Shown: piece by piece, positions 1 to 7,695 of the stretch
Numbering within the stretch: the first letter of the stretch is position 1
Layout: each line of letters opens with the position of its first letter
DNA from: Spirochaetaceae bacterium
GTDB lineage: Bacteria; Spirochaetota; Leptospiria; Leptospirales; Leptonemataceae
Length of the DNA stretch: 64,000 nucleotides
Direction: 5' to 3'
Assembly: GCA_002729885.1 (NCBI GenBank)
Contig: PBUB01000021.1
Coordinates: forward strand, 348,451-412,450
Notes under the pieces: model-generated
Told to the model about the DNA's origin: nothing
Databases searched by the model: none
Seen by the model: only the letters and a program-made list of their open reading frames with translations
Program-made: the position numbers and the translations under genes

Positions 1-382
1 AGAAGGACGGTTTGACCATATCCTGGCCGTACGGAGTGAGGCCCATAAACATGCATCGCATCTTGATGCCTACTCGAGCGAAGAAGCCAGAGGCAGCCTT
101 TTCTTCTGCTTCCAGTTCCTTTCGCAGCCGGGCCTGGGCTTCCAGTTCCTTCTTTCGATTCTCTCGTGCAATCTCGGAAGGCATTCGGGTACCTTCGCCG
201 GACCCTCCAGAAGATCGGCCCCGGGATCGCTCCCTTTCTGGCTCTTCTTTTCTAACTGCACGTTCTCCCAGAACCTGACCGCCGGAGCCCTTCAGCTGAT
301 CCAGCATCTTCTTTCGGTCCTGGGCTCCCAGGTTCTGGGCACCAATGGCTTTGCGAGTTCTATCGAACTCCATTTCGTCCAT
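1..382 (-). CDS. Hypothetical protein, N-terminal part, runs off the window edge
   Basis: The minus strand is open from an ATG at 382 to the window edge, 127 codons without a stop, so the C-terminus is missing. The protein begins MDEMEFDRTRKAIGAQ. It continues with a Gln/Lys/Arg-rich segment, a Gly/Ser/Arg-rich low-complexity linker (about residues 50-70) and a charged helix rich in Glu, Lys, Arg and Ala that could form a coiled coil (about 75-100). The more hydrophobic part after it (AxxGFFARVGIKMRCMFMG) is probably the start of the folded domain. A second ATG at 373 is an alternative start; neither has a strong ribosome binding site. The style resembles conserved leptospiral hypotheticals, but I do not recognise the family. 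The coding call rests on the open frame and coherent residue composition. Confidence 0.6.
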   Translation of the reverse strand, partial: MDEMEFDRTRKAIGAQNLGAQDRKKMLDQLKGSGGQVLGERAVRKEEPERERSRGRSSGGSGEGTRMPSEIARENRKKELEAQARLRKELEAEEKAASGFFARVGIKMRCMFMGLTPYGQDMVKPSF

Positions 383-462
383 GGCTCTTATACCGGTAGA
401 ATCAATGTACCAATCAATCAAAAAAAAGTGGCTGGAATGTCTTTGTCCACAGGGATGGCTCC

Positions 463-825
463 ATGGTGCAGCAGGAAAGCCTCACTCTTCAGGATCTGGA
501 AAAGGCCTGTGTTACAGGATGGGATCAAGTCCGGGGTGTAGTGCTCTTTGGATCCCGGGCCAGAAACGAAGCCGCTCCCGGCGCGGACTGGGATCTGGGG
601 ATCGTCTTTGCCGGTGATGAAGAGCCAGAGTTTAACGTTTCTGCGGACTGGGACCTGTTTCTCTGGAGTGAGTCTCGCTGGGAGGACGGATTTGCCCTGC
701 AGGTAGAGATTGCAAAGGATGGCAATATCCTGCTGGATCCGGAAGGAAAGCTTGCAGAGAGGTTCGAAAAAATACGCGAATACATCCTTCCTCACTGGGC
801 CGGCTATCTTAAAAAGCTGGGTTAA
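463..825 (+). CDS. MNT-type nucleotidyltransferase domain protein
   Basis: A 120-residue protein of the minimal nucleotidyltransferase (MNT, polymerase-beta-like) fold. The signature is visible at about residues 26-47: GVVLFGSRAR followed by a GADWDL segment, i.e. the GSxAR turn and the DxD metal-binding pair that bind NTP and Mg. The later segment around LQVEIAKDGNILLD matches the end of the small domain. Such proteins transfer NMP or AMP to a partner; many are antitoxins paired with a HEPN toxin (MntA/HepT), but no HEPN gene lies on either side. The ATG at 463 is preceded by AGGGATGG. It is flanked by oppositely oriented genes and appears to be monocistronic. The substrate cannot be inferred. 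Confidence 0.75.
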   Translation: MVQQESLTLQDLEKACVTGWDQVRGVVLFGSRARNEAAPGADWDLGIVFAGDEEPEFNVSADWDLFLWSESRWEDGFALQVEIAKDGNILLDPEGKLAERFEKIREYILPHWAGYLKKLG

Positions 826-854
826 TGCCAATACCTTAGTTGGGCCCGTTTACA

Positions 855-874
855 CTTCTACATAGAAGCTTTTT
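855..874 (+). terminator. Weak Rho-independent terminator after the nucleotidyltransferase gene
   Basis: A short hairpin, CTTCT-ACAT-AGAAG, is followed directly by CTTTTT. It lies 30 bases after the nucleotidyltransferase stop and just before the convergent uvrB stop. The stem is only 5 bp and A/T-rich, so this is a weak call. Confidence 0.35.
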
Positions 875-888
875 CGATGAAGGGGCGA

Positions 889-3087
889 TTATGATTCGCC
901 GGACTTCCCGCCGGCTTTCTTTTTTCCGGCGGCCTTCTTCGCTGCAGACTTTTTCGAGCCGGATTTCTCTGAGGGCTTAGAACCCTTGCTGTTTTTTTTT
1001 GCGCTCTTTTTTGAAGCATTCCCGCTTCCTCGACCGGAGGAGCGACTCTGTCCTGCGGTGCTGAAGGGAAGTATTCGGGTTTCGAATGTTTCCAGGGCGG
1101 CCCCGGATTCTAGCAACTGCATGGCATCGCGTATCATGGCGGCCTTCTCGAATTCCATGTTACGTGCCGCAGAAAGCATTTCTTCTTTTAGATGTGCAAT
1201 CTTATCTCGTTTGGACATCTGTGGATCCAGAACCACGGTCTCTTTCAGTCGGGTCAGCACTTCATCTTCGGTGGTGTCCTCTTCCTGGCTCCTTTCGATG
1301 ATGTCCTGAATCTGCTTTCGAATGGTGGTGGGAGTAATTCCCATCTTTTTGTTATGCTCTTCCTGTATTGCCCGGCGACGGAGCGTTTCATCCATCGCTT
1401 CGCGCATGGAGGGAGTTATCTTATCTGCGTACAGAATCGCCTGGCCTTCCACGTTGCGCGCGGCCCGGCCCATGGTTTGAATGAGGGATCTGGTATTTCG
1501 CAGGAAGCCTTCGCGGTCAGCGTCCAGAATGGCCACCAGGGATACCTCCGGCATATCCAGGCCTTCTCGGAGCAGGTTCACTCCTACCAGCACCTGGTAT
1601 TTGCCCTTGCGAAGATCACGAATGATCTCCACCCGCTCAATGGTATGGATTTCCGAATGCAAATAGGCCACATCGATTCCGATTTCGCGTAGATAATCGG
1701 AAAGATCCTCGGCCATCTTTTTGGTTAGAGTTGTTACCAGGGTTCTCTGATCTTTCTCTACTCTTTTTTTGATCTCCTGGACCAGGTCTTCAATCTGCCC
1801 CTTTACAGGTCGTACATCAATGGTTGGATCCAGAAGACCTGTGGGACGAATTAGCTGTTCGACGCGCTTCTGGCTACGACTGATTTCATAGTCTGCAGGA
1901 GTGGCAGAAACATACATTATCTTGTTTGCAATTCTCTCAAATTCCGGAAAATTAAGTGGTCTGTTGTCCAGAGCCGAAGGTAATCGAAAGCCAAAATCTA
2001 CCAGCGTCTGCTTCCTGGAACGATCGCCTTCGTACATCCCCCTTACCTGTGGCAGGGTTACATGGCTTTCATCGATAATAACCCAGAAATCTTCCGGAAA
2101 ATAGTCCAGAAGGCATGCAGGAGGCTCCCCGGCTTCTCGACCGGTTAAATGCCGCGAGTAATTTTCAATACCATTGCAATATCCCAGCTCCCGCAGCATT
2201 TCCATGTCGTAGCGGGTTCGCTGCTGAATTCGCTCAGCTTCCAGAGGTTTGCCTTCTTTCTGAAATCTCTGAACCTGCAGTTGCAATTCCTGATCTATCT
2301 TTTCCAGAGCTTCTTTAAGCCTGGGAGGCGATGTAATAAAGTGCTTCGCCGGATAGATTACCGCCCTTTCCAGAGAGTCCAGGATCTTGCCAGTAAGTGG
2401 ATCGAAATAACTCAGATTATCTATTTCATCGCCAAACCATTCGATTCGGATTCCTTCATTTCTATAGGCGGGAAATACTTCAACGGTATCGCCTCGAACG
2501 CGAAAGTTACCTCTACTGAAGTCCAGATCATTTCTCTGATACTGAATATGCAGTAGCTGTCGAATTACATCATTTCTTTCGATTGTCAATCCCCGGTCCA
2601 GCATCACCAGGCTATGACGATATTCCTCCGGAGACCCCAGACCGTAGATGCATGAAACAGAAGAGACTATAATGACATCGGATCGTTCCAGTAGCGAGGA
2701 TGTGGCCCGTAGCCTCAGGCGGTCGATTTCGTCGTTTATGGAGGCATCCTTCTCAATATAAGTATCGGAGGAGGGAACGTAGGCCTCCGGTTGATAGTAA
2801 TCGTAATAGGAAACAAAGTATTCTACAGCATTCTCTGGAAAGAACTCTCGAAACTCCTTATAGAGTTGAGCCGCCAGGGTTTTGTTATGGGTTAGAACCA
2901 GGGTGGGTTTCTGAACATTCTCAACGAAGCCGGCCATGGTGTAGGTTTTTCCGGAGCCTGTCACTCCTACCAGGCAGAGCTGATCGTCTCCTGCTTGCGC
3001 TGCTTCGGTCAGTTCCTGGATTGCTCTGGGTTGATCGCCGGCCGGTTTGTAATCGGATACCAGGCGAAACTTGCGGTTTTCCGACAT
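889..3087 (-). CDS. uvrB: Excinuclease ABC subunit B
   Basis: UvrB, the damage-verifying helicase-like subunit of nucleotide excision repair. It is loaded by UvrA and recruits UvrC. The Walker A motif GVTGSGKT is near residue 40. The beta-hairpin that inserts between DNA strands is visible at about 90-115 ([15 protein letters not shown]). The helicase DEAD-like DESH motif and the C-terminal UVR domain ([15 protein letters not shown]..., about 620-660) are intact. At 732 residues it is longer than the usual 660-680. The excess is a tail from about 676 made almost only of Lys, Ser, Gly and Ala, resembling histone H1 C-termini. The ATG at 3087 overlaps the stop of the upstream ATPase gene (TGATG), so translation is coupled to it. 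Confidence 0.97.
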   Translation of the reverse strand: MSENRKFRLVSDYKPAGDQPRAIQELTEAAQAGDDQLCLVGVTGSGKTYTMAGFVENVQKPTLVLTHNKTLAAQLYKEFREFFPENAVEYFVSYYDYYQPEAYVPSSDTYIEKDASINDEIDRLRLRATSSLLERSDVIIVSSVSCIYGLGSPEEYRHSLVMLDRGLTIERNDVIRQLLHIQYQRNDLDFSRGNFRVRGDTVEVFPAYRNEGIRIEWFGDEIDNLSYFDPLTGKILDSLERAVIYPAKHFITSPPRLKEALEKIDQELQLQVQRFQKEGKPLEAERIQQRTRYDMEMLRELGYCNGIENYSRHLTGREAGEPPACLLDYFPEDFWVIIDESHVTLPQVRGMYEGDRSRKQTLVDFGFRLPSALDNRPLNFPEFERIANKIMYVSATPADYEISRSQKRVEQLIRPTGLLDPTIDVRPVKGQIEDLVQEIKKRVEKDQRTLVTTLTKKMAEDLSDYLREIGIDVAYLHSEIHTIERVEIIRDLRKGKYQVLVGVNLLREGLDMPEVSLVAILDADREGFLRNTRSLIQTMGRAARNVEGQAILYADKITPSMREAMDETLRRRAIQEEHNKKMGITPTTIRKQIQDIIERSQEEDTTEDEVLTRLKETVVLDPQMSKRDKIAHLKEEMLSAARNMEFEKAAMIRDAMQLLESGAALETFETRILPFSTAGQSRSSGRGSGNASKKSAKKNSKGSKPSEKSGSKKSAAKKAAGKKKAGGKSGES

Positions 3088-3710
3088 CAGCTTACCTTTT
3101 TTCTGGCTGTGAAAATGGCAAGGTTTTCCGAATCCTTTATATCAATGTCGAGATCGTCAAACAGTTTGGACATTACCATCATTCCTCGCATAAGCGTAAG
3201 CGAGCTGTTGTACTTTCCTGCTTCGATGTCTCTTTCGATCTGCACTTCGCGCAGCCCATTTCTGATCTCTATGCGAAAGTCACCGTTATCAATCGAATAC
3301 TGAATCTCAATTGGATTCTGATCATTGTATTTAACTGCGTTCTCCATTGCTTCGGTGGTTGCGATGGACATGTCTACTATTAGCTCTTCGCGAATCCCAT
3401 GAATGCGAAAGAAAGTCTCCAGTCTGGATCGTACCATTTGAATGGGAGAATCTTTCAAAAATCCAGAAACTCTATACCGGGTTATAGGAGTGGCCTGCTC
3501 CAGAGAAGCCAGAGTAAACTCTTCGGAAATACTGACATGCCGTTCCAGCATGCCCTCGGCGGTTAGTTCGTTCAAAGCCTGCAGTGTTTCTTCTGCAGAT
3601 GGGTCCAGATTATATTCGAAGCGAAGCCAGGAGGCGAAATCTTTATGGTTTCCCCAGCAGCCAGATTGAACCAATTCACGTAATGCACTGATTACTGCTG
3701 GATTCGCCAT
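3087..3710 (-). CDS. RsbW-like serine/threonine-protein kinase or anti-sigma factor (HATPase_c)
   Basis: A 207-residue protein. The C-terminal half (about 95-207) is a GHKL ATPase of the anti-sigma/RsbW type: the N-box appears as [14 protein letters not shown], followed by DFRIEIRNG and an LMRGMM segment typical of RsbW-like proteins. Family members phosphorylate an anti-anti-sigma partner or bind a sigma factor in a partner-switching circuit. The N-terminal 80 residues look like a small helical, possibly winged-helix, domain. The start is taken at the ATG at 3710, one base after the stop of the EamA gene, rather than an upstream codon inside that gene. The stop overlaps the uvrB start. No STAS-domain partner or sigma factor is nearby, so the target is unknown. 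Confidence 0.8.
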   Translation of the reverse strand: MANPAVISALRELVQSGCWGNHKDFASWLRFEYNLDPSAEETLQALNELTAEGMLERHVSISEEFTLASLEQATPITRYRVSGFLKDSPIQMVRSRLETFFRIHGIREELIVDMSIATTEAMENAVKYNDQNPIEIQYSIDNGDFRIEIRNGLREVQIERDIEAGKYNSSLTLMRGMMVMSKLFDDLDIDIKDSENLAIFTARKKVS

Positions 3711-3711
3711 T

Positions 3712-4602
3712 CTACTCTTTTTTCTCAGAGCGTCGGAAAAGGGCAAGAAAAAGATTTCCTACGAAAATCAGCCCGGCTCCCAGGATGCCGGACAAACCTG
3801 GAATTTCCTGTAATAGAAAGAAACCGGCTACCAGAGCGATGGGAATTCGAAGACTGGACACAATGCTTCCGGCAGTGGCCGAAAGATACGCATAGGAACG
3901 AGTTAGAGACCATTGGCCTGCTATTCCCAGACAGGCAGAAGCCAGGACATACAATCCTCCGGGTTCCAGCATCTGATCCAGTGATGAGACTGCCAGAGGA
4001 AAGCTGGCGATACTGCCCAGTGCGAACATCCAGAGCAATATCTCCTCAGCTCTGGCCTGCATCGCTGCTCCTCGAAGCGAAAGAATAGCAATTGCTGCCA
4101 GCAGTCCCGAGCCTATGCCCCAGAGGTCTGCTGTTGAGATGGTACCGGTGCTGATCAAGGGATACAGCACATACAGACCAATACCGCCCATACTGAATGC
4201 GAGCACTATGAGCATGCGAGTATCCGGGATTTCTCGAAAGACCGGGATAGCAATAATTGCAACGAATGCTGGATAGGTCATATTCAGAACGTTGGCGGTG
4301 CCTGCTGGGCCGGTGGCCACGGCTTCATAGAAGAATAACAATGCAAGTGTATTAAAGATGGCCCGTAGATACACAGGAATCGGAACCTTCCATCTAAATG
4401 GTAACTCTGCTTTGCGAAACAGATATAGAGCAAAGAAGAATCCCAGCAAATAACGAACAAAAGCGAACAATTCTGACGCCAGATCAGCGTCATAGAGCGC
4501 TCCCAGTCGAACAAAGAAGGTAGCAAAGTAAAAACTCAAAGCGCTGAAAGCATTAAGCAGAATACCGTAGAGCTGTCGTCGATGGTAAATGGATTGACTC
4601 AT
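3712..4602 (-). CDS. EamA/DMT-family membrane transporter
   Basis: A 296-residue integral membrane protein with about ten hydrophobic helices in two similar halves, the layout of drug/metabolite transporters (EamA). Hallmarks are an N-terminal first helix ending in FFVRLGAL, the central PAFVAIIAIPVF helix, and the C-terminal SLRIPIALVAGFFLLQE, matching the usual P-x-x-G-x-LxGxxLLGE region. These proteins export small metabolites or amino acids; the substrate is unknown. The ATG at 4602 has GGAG nearby and is preferred over starts that would overlap the divergent hydrolase gene. It is the first gene of a coupled three-gene operon with the RsbW-like ATPase and uvrB. Confidence 0.88.
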   Translation of the reverse strand: MSQSIYHRRQLYGILLNAFSALSFYFATFFVRLGALYDADLASELFAFVRYLLGFFFALYLFRKAELPFRWKVPIPVYLRAIFNTLALLFFYEAVATGPAGTANVLNMTYPAFVAIIAIPVFREIPDTRMLIVLAFSMGGIGLYVLYPLISTGTISTADLWGIGSGLLAAIAILSLRGAAMQARAEEILLWMFALGSIASFPLAVSSLDQMLEPGGLYVLASACLGIAGQWSLTRSYAYLSATAGSIVSSLRIPIALVAGFFLLQEIPGLSGILGAGLIFVGNLFLALFRRSEKKE

Positions 4603-4630
4603 GATCGCTCCGAGACGAACAGGAAGAATC

Positions 4631-5347
4631 ATGGCTATTCTGAAGGTAAGCATTTTTCAAAAGAATCTCACCGAAGGCCTGAATCTTTCCCTTCATAAGA
4701 AGCTTGCAGCACTCAAATCTGATTTTCTGGTTTTTCCGGAATACTTCGCAGTGGATGGTTCGATCAAGGATCACCGGTCCCTGGCAGACCGGACAAAATT
4801 TGCTCTGGACTGGCTGGGAAAACTCAGTGAGGCCTATAAGGGCGTAATCATTGGCGGTACAGTCATTCGCGAAGTGGATGGGCAGTACTTTAATGCCATG
4901 CCGGTGTTCTATGAAGGGCAGCTGGTAGACTGGTATCATAAGCGTTTCCTTACAGACAATGAATCTCCGGTGCTGACGCCAGGTCAGGAGCCAGGAATCT
5001 TCATTCTGGGGGGTCATCGCTTTGGAGTGCTTATTTGCGCGGATGTACTCAAGCCCGAATACATAACGGAGCTGGCTCAGCAGGATGTTCGTCTCATCTT
5101 TACAGTAATGAATTCACCTTACAAAGAAGAAACGGTGGATAATAAACATGCCAGGGATGAAAAGCTCTATTGCGGTCCGGCTCGTGAGCAGGGGCTCAGC
5201 ATCATCAAATGTTGCTCTGCAGGAACTATCTTTGGGCGAAGGCTTCAGGGAAGATCACTGGCAGTTACTCCTTCCGGGATCAGCTGGAGAGTCGCACCAG
5301 ATGAAGAAGAGAAGGAAATTCTAAAAACTGTTGTGCTAAACGCATAG
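4631..5347 (+). CDS. Nitrilase/omega-amidase family carbon-nitrogen hydrolase
   Basis: A 238-residue member of the nitrilase superfamily, with the complete Glu-Lys-Cys triad. Glu37 is in VFPEYF, Lys104 in YHKRF, and Cys136 in GVLICADV. These enzymes hydrolyse amides or nitriles, or use glutamine as an ammonia donor, through a Cys thioester. It is slightly shorter than typical members (260-280). The start is set at the ATG at 4631, which has AGGAAG 5-6 bases upstream; an in-frame ATG at 4601 would overlap the divergent transporter start. The two genes share a 28-base gap. Transcription ends at the hairpin at 5380. The substrate is unknown. Confidence 0.85.
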   Translation: MAILKVSIFQKNLTEGLNLSLHKKLAALKSDFLVFPEYFAVDGSIKDHRSLADRTKFALDWLGKLSEAYKGVIIGGTVIREVDGQYFNAMPVFYEGQLVDWYHKRFLTDNESPVLTPGQEPGIFILGGHRFGVLICADVLKPEYITELAQQDVRLIFTVMNSPYKEETVDNKHARDEKLYCGPAREQGLSIIKCCSAGTIFGRRLQGRSLAVTPSGISWRVAPDEEEKEILKTVVLNA

Positions 5348-5379
5348 AGTTTCCTTCAAGGGAACCCAATACAGAAAAG

Positions 5380-5399
5380 GCAGCCAGTGGCTGCTTTTT
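5380..5399. terminator. Bidirectional Rho-independent terminator
   Basis: The hairpin GCAGCC-AGT-GGCTGC has A-rich sequence on the left and TTTTT on the right. It lies between the convergent hydrolase and holB genes and can serve transcripts from both strands. Confidence 0.75.
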
Positions 5400-5404
5400 C
5401 TCTA

Positions 5405-6325
5405 TCAATGTCCAAATAGGATTCTTGCCAGGCGTGCGAAAAAGCGTGAAAGATGATAGTGTGTCATGCCGGCCATTCTCTTATGCAGTCCGGCTTTTAA
5501 ATCAAACACTGCATCTGCAATGGCCGGAAAATCTGGCAATCGTTCGCTGGATTTCAGGATCATCAAGCCGATTAGATCCAGCACCTCTTCGTAGCTGCGA
5601 TCCAGGTGGGTCTTCCAGGTCTGGAAATTTTTTTCGAGAGAAACGTAGATTTCCAGTTCATGCAGTCCCATGGGATGACCCAGCCCATCCTCTATCTTTT
5701 CTTTGAGCTTTATAAAACTTTCATCCAGGATCAGGCTGGATAGTTCCAGGCTGCCTCCCATAAGATCCAAAATATAGGGATCCGACTGTCCGGTGATCTC
5801 GGACATGGTAGCTGAAGGAATGAGATGAAATGGTATGCATACTCCTCGACTGATGATGGTTTCCTTCAGAAGCTCCAGATCCTCCACCATCAAGATGAAG
5901 CGTGTATGATCCGGCGGCTCTTCAAGGGTCTTCAGCAATGCTGTTTCTGCCTCGTTCTGTATAAGATCTGCCCTGGGGATTAAGATGAAGCGCCTCTCTG
6001 CCTTAAAGGGCGGATACATCAATCGAGTGCGAATCAGCCACCGAACCGTAAATGGTGCTGGCTGCTTTTCATCGCCGATCAATACCCGTTCTTCCGGAAA
6101 AAGTATATAATCCGGGTGTTCCTGACGTGCGAAGAGTCTGCAGGAAGGACATTGACCGCAACCAGTGCCGATTTCGCACAGAGAGCACTGAATGAACCAT
6201 TCCGCTGAACTGAATTTACCGACGCCGGCGGGTCCGTGTAGAATAAGAAGCGGAGGAGCCGGTTTACTGAGATAATGCTCCAGCATGGAGCGGGCGATGG
6301 TCTGACCTTTAAGCTGAAAGCCCAT
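5405..6325 (-). CDS. holB: DNA polymerase III, delta-prime subunit
   Basis: A clamp-loader AAA+ subunit of about 306 residues. It has a Walker A motif (GPAGVGKF), a zinc-binding cysteine cluster of the DnaX/HolB type (C-x5-C-x2-C-x2-C in CEIGTGCGQCPSC), and the sensor-1 region preceded by ALLKTLEEPPDHTRFIL, diagnostic of clamp-loader ATPases. The SRC sequence of active DnaX proteins appears here as ISRGVC. It helps load the beta clamp during replication. The ATG at 6325 is chosen; a TTG at 6337 would add four residues, and neither has a clear ribosome binding site. It is convergent with the hydrolase gene and separated by a terminator. dnaX itself is not in the window. Confidence 0.88.
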   Translation of the reverse strand: MGFQLKGQTIARSMLEHYLSKPAPPLLILHGPAGVGKFSSAEWFIQCSLCEIGTGCGQCPSCRLFARQEHPDYILFPEERVLIGDEKQPAPFTVRWLIRTRLMYPPFKAERRFILIPRADLIQNEAETALLKTLEEPPDHTRFILMVEDLELLKETIISRGVCIPFHLIPSATMSEITGQSDPYILDLMGGSLELSSLILDESFIKLKEKIEDGLGHPMGLHELEIYVSLEKNFQTWKTHLDRSYEEVLDLIGLMILKSSERLPDFPAIADAVFDLKAGLHKRMAGMTHYHLSRFFARLARILFGH

Positions 6326-6384
6326 AATGCCAGGCAATCAAATGAAAGAATACCGGCAATTCATACAAAAAATGCTGGAAAAAG

Positions 6385-6417
6385 AAAAAACCCGGCCTCC
6401 TCATGTGAAGGGCCGGG
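6385..6417 (-). terminator. Strong minus-strand Rho-independent terminator
   Basis: Arms CCCGGCC (6391-6397) and GGCCGGG (6411-6417) form a 7-bp GC stem. On the minus strand they are followed by TTTTTT (6385-6390) and more T-rich sequence. There is no T-tract on the plus side. No convincing gene ends here, so it implies a minus-strand transcript starting between here and about 7078. Confidence 0.75.
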
Positions 6418-7078
6418 CTGCATCTGAACACACTCTTTCCCGATCTGTCGCCGACTTTTCATCGGCGCGGATACTCGCCTGATGCGAGTAATGAGTGAAC
6501 GGATACCTTTTAATCTCCCCCTTAAAAGAATCCGTCTATATTAATGCAGGCTGCGTACCAGCCAGGGCTCCAGGAGATAAAAAAAACCCCTGTTACTGGA
6601 TTTAATGTTGGATTCTGAATTTTTCGGGCGGAATAGACCTCAATTTTCGTCTGAATCCCATGCCGGGGATCTCGGCCACCGGGTTCCGGGCCTTTTCCCT
6701 TGGTCATCTGCAGGTCCGGCAACAGCCCCTTCCAACAATCTGCACAATAAATGTGAGCAGACCCTGTAAAGATGGCCTAAGTATAATCCGCGAACAATAT
6801 TTATGCACCCCCTGAATATTCAAGAATTCCGGGTAAACCCCGTGGATTCTGGTCCTCAGATCCGGCGAGGGCCTGGCATTGGGGCGAAACCGTCTACTGG
6901 ATGGTATTGGTTGGCATCATGGTCTAAATGCTTTGCCAGGGCAGTTTTCTGTATATTCAAGTTTTGCGCTGGTTAGAAATAACCGGCAGTGCCGGCAAAT
7001 GGCATAGAACTGGATGAAAAGAAAGCCAGCTCAAGGAATCTATTTGACCGAAAGGGTGATATAAATAGATTCCGCTTC
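6418..7078 (-). ncRNA. 660-base non-coding stretch holding a candidate minus-strand small RNA
   Basis: No convincing protein gene is visible. Just upstream of the terminator, the minus strand folds into two neighbouring hairpins, ACTCGC-ATCAG-GCGAGT and CGCCGA-TGAAAAG-TCGGCG. Flanking CACTC and GAGTG can pair to close a junction. Further upstream, TTCTTG-N17-TAAATA near 6800-6825 could be a minus-strand promoter. I compared the stretch by eye with tmRNA, RNase P, SRP RNA and 6S signatures and found none. Separately, the plus strand has CCTGGCA and TGCCAGG arms (about 6870 and 6934) and a small CCGGC/GCCGG hairpin (6982-6995), which would fall in the 5-prime leader of the lipoprotein gene at 7079. 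Boundaries and function are unknown. Confidence 0.35.
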
Positions 7079-7678
7079 ATGCGAAAACATAGATTCCTTG
7101 CGGTGGTTGCCATTCTGGCCATCTGTTCGGCGACTTACTGCAAGTCCGGTGACGAAGAGCCATCCGATGATCAAGAGCTTTTGAATCTTCTGGATGTAAA
7201 TGTGGCCAACGGCATTTTCTGGGTCGGCAAGACGAGCCAGAATAGCTGTAATGCGGGGGATGCAGGGACCACTGCCACTGTATGCTTCACTCAAACGACT
7301 CTGGAAAACACATATCTTTCCGGACAATCGACGAACATCAATCTGTATTTACCTTCCGGTAATCCACCGGCTGGAGCAGTGAGCCTGCTAGTTCCGCATC
7401 CAGATAATTCTTCGCTGAACACCTTTGATATAGCGGTGAGTGGAGATTTATCTGGCGGTTATGAAACAGGGAATGGTGTGAGTCGCGTTCTTACGCTGAC
7501 GGCTGCAACAAGCACCACTGCTGCGAATTCTTCTGCGCAAATCCAGATGGTGAGTTTTCGAGCTCAGCAAACTGAGAAGACTGTGGAGGGAACGGTGGTC
7601 ATTCGCTTTCTGCGGGCCAGCAGCGGGAATCCCACTTACGACGTGGAGTACAGCTTCTCCATGGATCGGCAGTACTGA
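7079..7678 (+). CDS. Lipoprotein of unknown function
   Basis: A 199-residue exported protein. The start at 7079 gives a standard signal peptide (MRKHRFLAVVAILAICS...) ending at TYC-KSGDEE. The Cys followed by small and acidic residues suggests a spirochaete-type lipoprotein, although Tyr before the Cys is unusual. The mature part is rich in Ser, Thr, Asn and Gly with alternating hydrophobic residues (beta-rich). It carries two cysteines around residues 56 and 68 that could form a disulfide. An upstream in-frame start at 6989 would bury the signal peptide and is rejected. It lies 17 bases before the Omp85-like barrel gene and probably shares its transcript, so a role at the outer membrane is plausible. 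I do not recognise the family. Confidence 0.75.
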   Translation: MRKHRFLAVVAILAICSATYCKSGDEEPSDDQELLNLLDVNVANGIFWVGKTSQNSCNAGDAGTTATVCFTQTTLENTYLSGQSTNINLYLPSGNPPAGAVSLLVPHPDNSSLNTFDIAVSGDLSGGYETGNGVSRVLTLTAATSTTAANSSAQIQMVSFRAQQTEKTVEGTVVIRFLRASSGNPTYDVEYSFSMDRQY

Positions 7679-7695
7679 GGGAAGGGTAAAAAAGA

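Noticed and set aside
418-831. Minus-strand open frame opposite the nucleotidyltransferase gene
   Set aside because: The plus strand carries clear nucleotidyltransferase motifs; the minus frame has no recognisable pattern.
6522-6722. Minus-strand open frame of 66 codons in the gene-free stretch
   Set aside because: It starts with TTG, has no ribosome binding site, and its composition (many Pro, Gly, Trp) is not protein-like. The strand looks more like structured RNA.
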